From Phycisphaerales bacterium (GTDB lineage: Bacteria; Planctomycetota; Phycisphaerae; SM23-33): a stretch of 12,862 nt of DNA. Each line of letters opens with the position of its first letter. The stretch's first letter is position 1. Below the pieces are notes generated by a model. The model saw only the letters and a list, made by a program, of their open reading frames with translations, made no database searches and had not been told where the DNA came from. The DNA lies in contig DNAS01000120.1 of assembly GCA_003485185.1 (NCBI GenBank), forward strand, positions 1 through 12,862. The letters run 5' to 3'. Below, one piece after another: positions 12,115 to 12,862 of this stretch. The position numbers and the translations under genes are program-made.

Positions 12115-12862
12115 CACTTTTCGTACATCCAAGCCGGGCCCAACTCGTCCGGGAACGCGCCGAGTTCCACCAGGCGACGCCGGATCTCCCAGCACAGGTG
12201 GCACTTGCTGGCGTAGCCCTGCGGGAACGGAACAAACCCAGCCGATTCCGCCAGTTGCATCAATCCCACCGGTCCGGCGCGGGCCAGCGTTCCGATGATC
12301 GGCCGGGCCGCGTGGTCCGCCGCAAGCGATTCCCATAACTGGCGGACACTTGTCCGGTCGCTCAGGCGACCCAGCAGGATGCCCGCACAGGTGCCGGGCA
12401 TGACCCGCCCCGTCCCATCCACATGGATGTGGCGGGAACGTAAGATCGCCTCCGCACAAGAGGTATCGGCGAAATGGGCGGGGTTCTTTCGTTGCAACCG
12501 CGGCGCGAGGCATTCCGCCGCCCGCCCATTCAAGCGGTCACGCCCGGATTCGGCGTACCGTCCGAACAGCCGCCCACGCTCCTCGTCGTCCAGTTCGGCC
12601 GTGTCGAATCCTTCGGCCAGCCAGTCCCGCCAGCGAACCTGCACGCGATCCGCGCCGAGCAGTTCGCTCGCCACCCGCGCCGCCAGGCGGCAGCAAGCGA
12701 TCGGAACGAACTGCTGATGGTACGGATCGGCCGAGATGCAGAGCTTGCCCATGCCGGCATCGTCCAGCGCCCGCAGGCGGTCGCGCACGGCCGGCTCGTC
12801 GCAGGCCCAGAAGGCGTTGGTCTCGATCTTCTCCAGTGGCGAGAGGCCCGCAGTCTTCGCCA
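12114..12862 (-). CDS. Radical SAM family protein, C-terminal part (cut by window edge)
   Basis: The frame is open to the right edge; about 248 codons are visible and the N-terminal CxxxCxxC cluster motif would lie outside. The visible part fits the second half of a radical SAM barrel: IETNAFWACDEPAV (around 12786-12827), then KLCISADPYHQQFVP (about 12702-12746), a common pattern of beta-strands with ISxDPYHQ. Further on, HVDGTGRVMPGTCAGILLG (about 12370-12425) and GYASKCHLCWEIRR (about 12178-12217) contain Cys in a SPASM-like arrangement (one Cys, then CxxC), which may bind an auxiliary iron-sulphur cluster. The substrate cannot be told. No start is within the window; the GTG near 12788 is internal. 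It is on the same strand as the kinase gene but 213 bp upstream, with a promoter between. Confidence 0.82.
   Translation of the reverse strand, partial: AKTAGLSPLEKIETNAFWACDEPAVRDRLRALDDAGMGKLCISADPYHQQFVPIACCRLAARVASELLGADRVQVRWRDWLAEGFDTAELDDEERGRLFGRYAESGRDRLNGRAAECLAPRLQRKNPAHFADTSCAEAILRSRHIHVDGTGRVMPGTCAGILLGRLSDRTSVRQLWESLAADHAARPIIGTLARAGPVGLMQLAESAGFVPFPQGYASKCHLCWEIRRRLVELGAFPDELGPAWMYEK

Noticed and set aside
11821..12513. 230-codon minus-strand frame bridging the radical SAM and kinase genes
   Set aside because: It overlaps both genes in another frame and crosses the kinase promoter; Pro/Gly/Arg-rich translation without motifs.
1..12862. Mobile element, prophage, CRISPR, toxin-antitoxin or defence system
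   Set aside because: No transposase, integrase, repeat-spacer array, terminal repeats or defence domains in any frame; composition and gene content look like core chromosome throughout.

Overview
The window is a 12.9 kb piece of a GC-rich bacterial chromosome carrying ordinary, densely packed genes on both strands. The gene mix points to a Planctomycetota-type organism, possibly Phycisphaerae: a Ser/Thr kinase with a PilB-like N-terminal region next to a STAS/RsbW-type partner-switching cluster, an M42 aminopeptidase, a Cache-type histidine kinase and an unassigned multi-pass membrane protein. This assignment is inference from gene content; no rRNA or marker phylogeny is available here.

Layout, left to right. 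Positions 18-90 hold a head-to-head pair of hairpin repeats resembling a REP/BIME-type element, just past the 3' end of a Cache-sensor histidine kinase (126-2111, minus). Divergent from it is an M42 metallopeptidase (2285-3355, plus), whose 3' end overlaps by 35 bp the convergent end of a LysR regulator (3321-4265, minus). Upstream of the LysR gene on the same strand lies tRNA-Leu(CAG) (4410-4494). Then come a dihydroorotate-dehydrogenase-like flavoprotein (4644-5651, plus) and a translationally coupled cmk-plsC pair (5761-7127, plus). A predicted membrane protein of unknown function (7146-8165, minus) is convergent with plsC and divergent from pta (8262-9260, plus).

The right third is a minus-strand signalling block: STAS antagonist (10107-10466), RsbW-like ATPase (9677-10093) and a second STAS protein (9309-9665). 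They form a tight three-gene operon with a strong sigma70-type promoter. The block is preceded by a membrane-anchored Ser/Thr kinase (10593-11894) with its own promoter and a possible coupled 22-codon leader ORF. At the right edge is the C-terminal part of a radical SAM protein (12114-12862, minus).

How the genes may work together: the STAS/ATPase genes look like a complete partner-switching core (kinase/anti-sigma plus two antagonists), but no PP2C phosphatase or sigma factor is in view. Pta and the flavoprotein suggest acetyl-CoA/acetate metabolism, but there is no ackA, pyruvate:ferredoxin oxidoreductase or other pathway gene here to confirm it. cmk-plsC is housekeeping (CDP/dCDP supply and phosphatidic acid synthesis).

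No intergenic stretch exceeds about 215 bp. The larger ones (2112-2284, 4266-4409, 4495-4643, 5652-5760, 8166-8261, 10467-10592, 11901-12113) hold the promoters, dyads and hairpins listed below. No insertion sequence, prophage, CRISPR, toxin-antitoxin or defence locus was seen. The window looks like core chromosome; the least explained parts are the repeat pair, the leader ORF, the membrane protein and the edge radical SAM protein.
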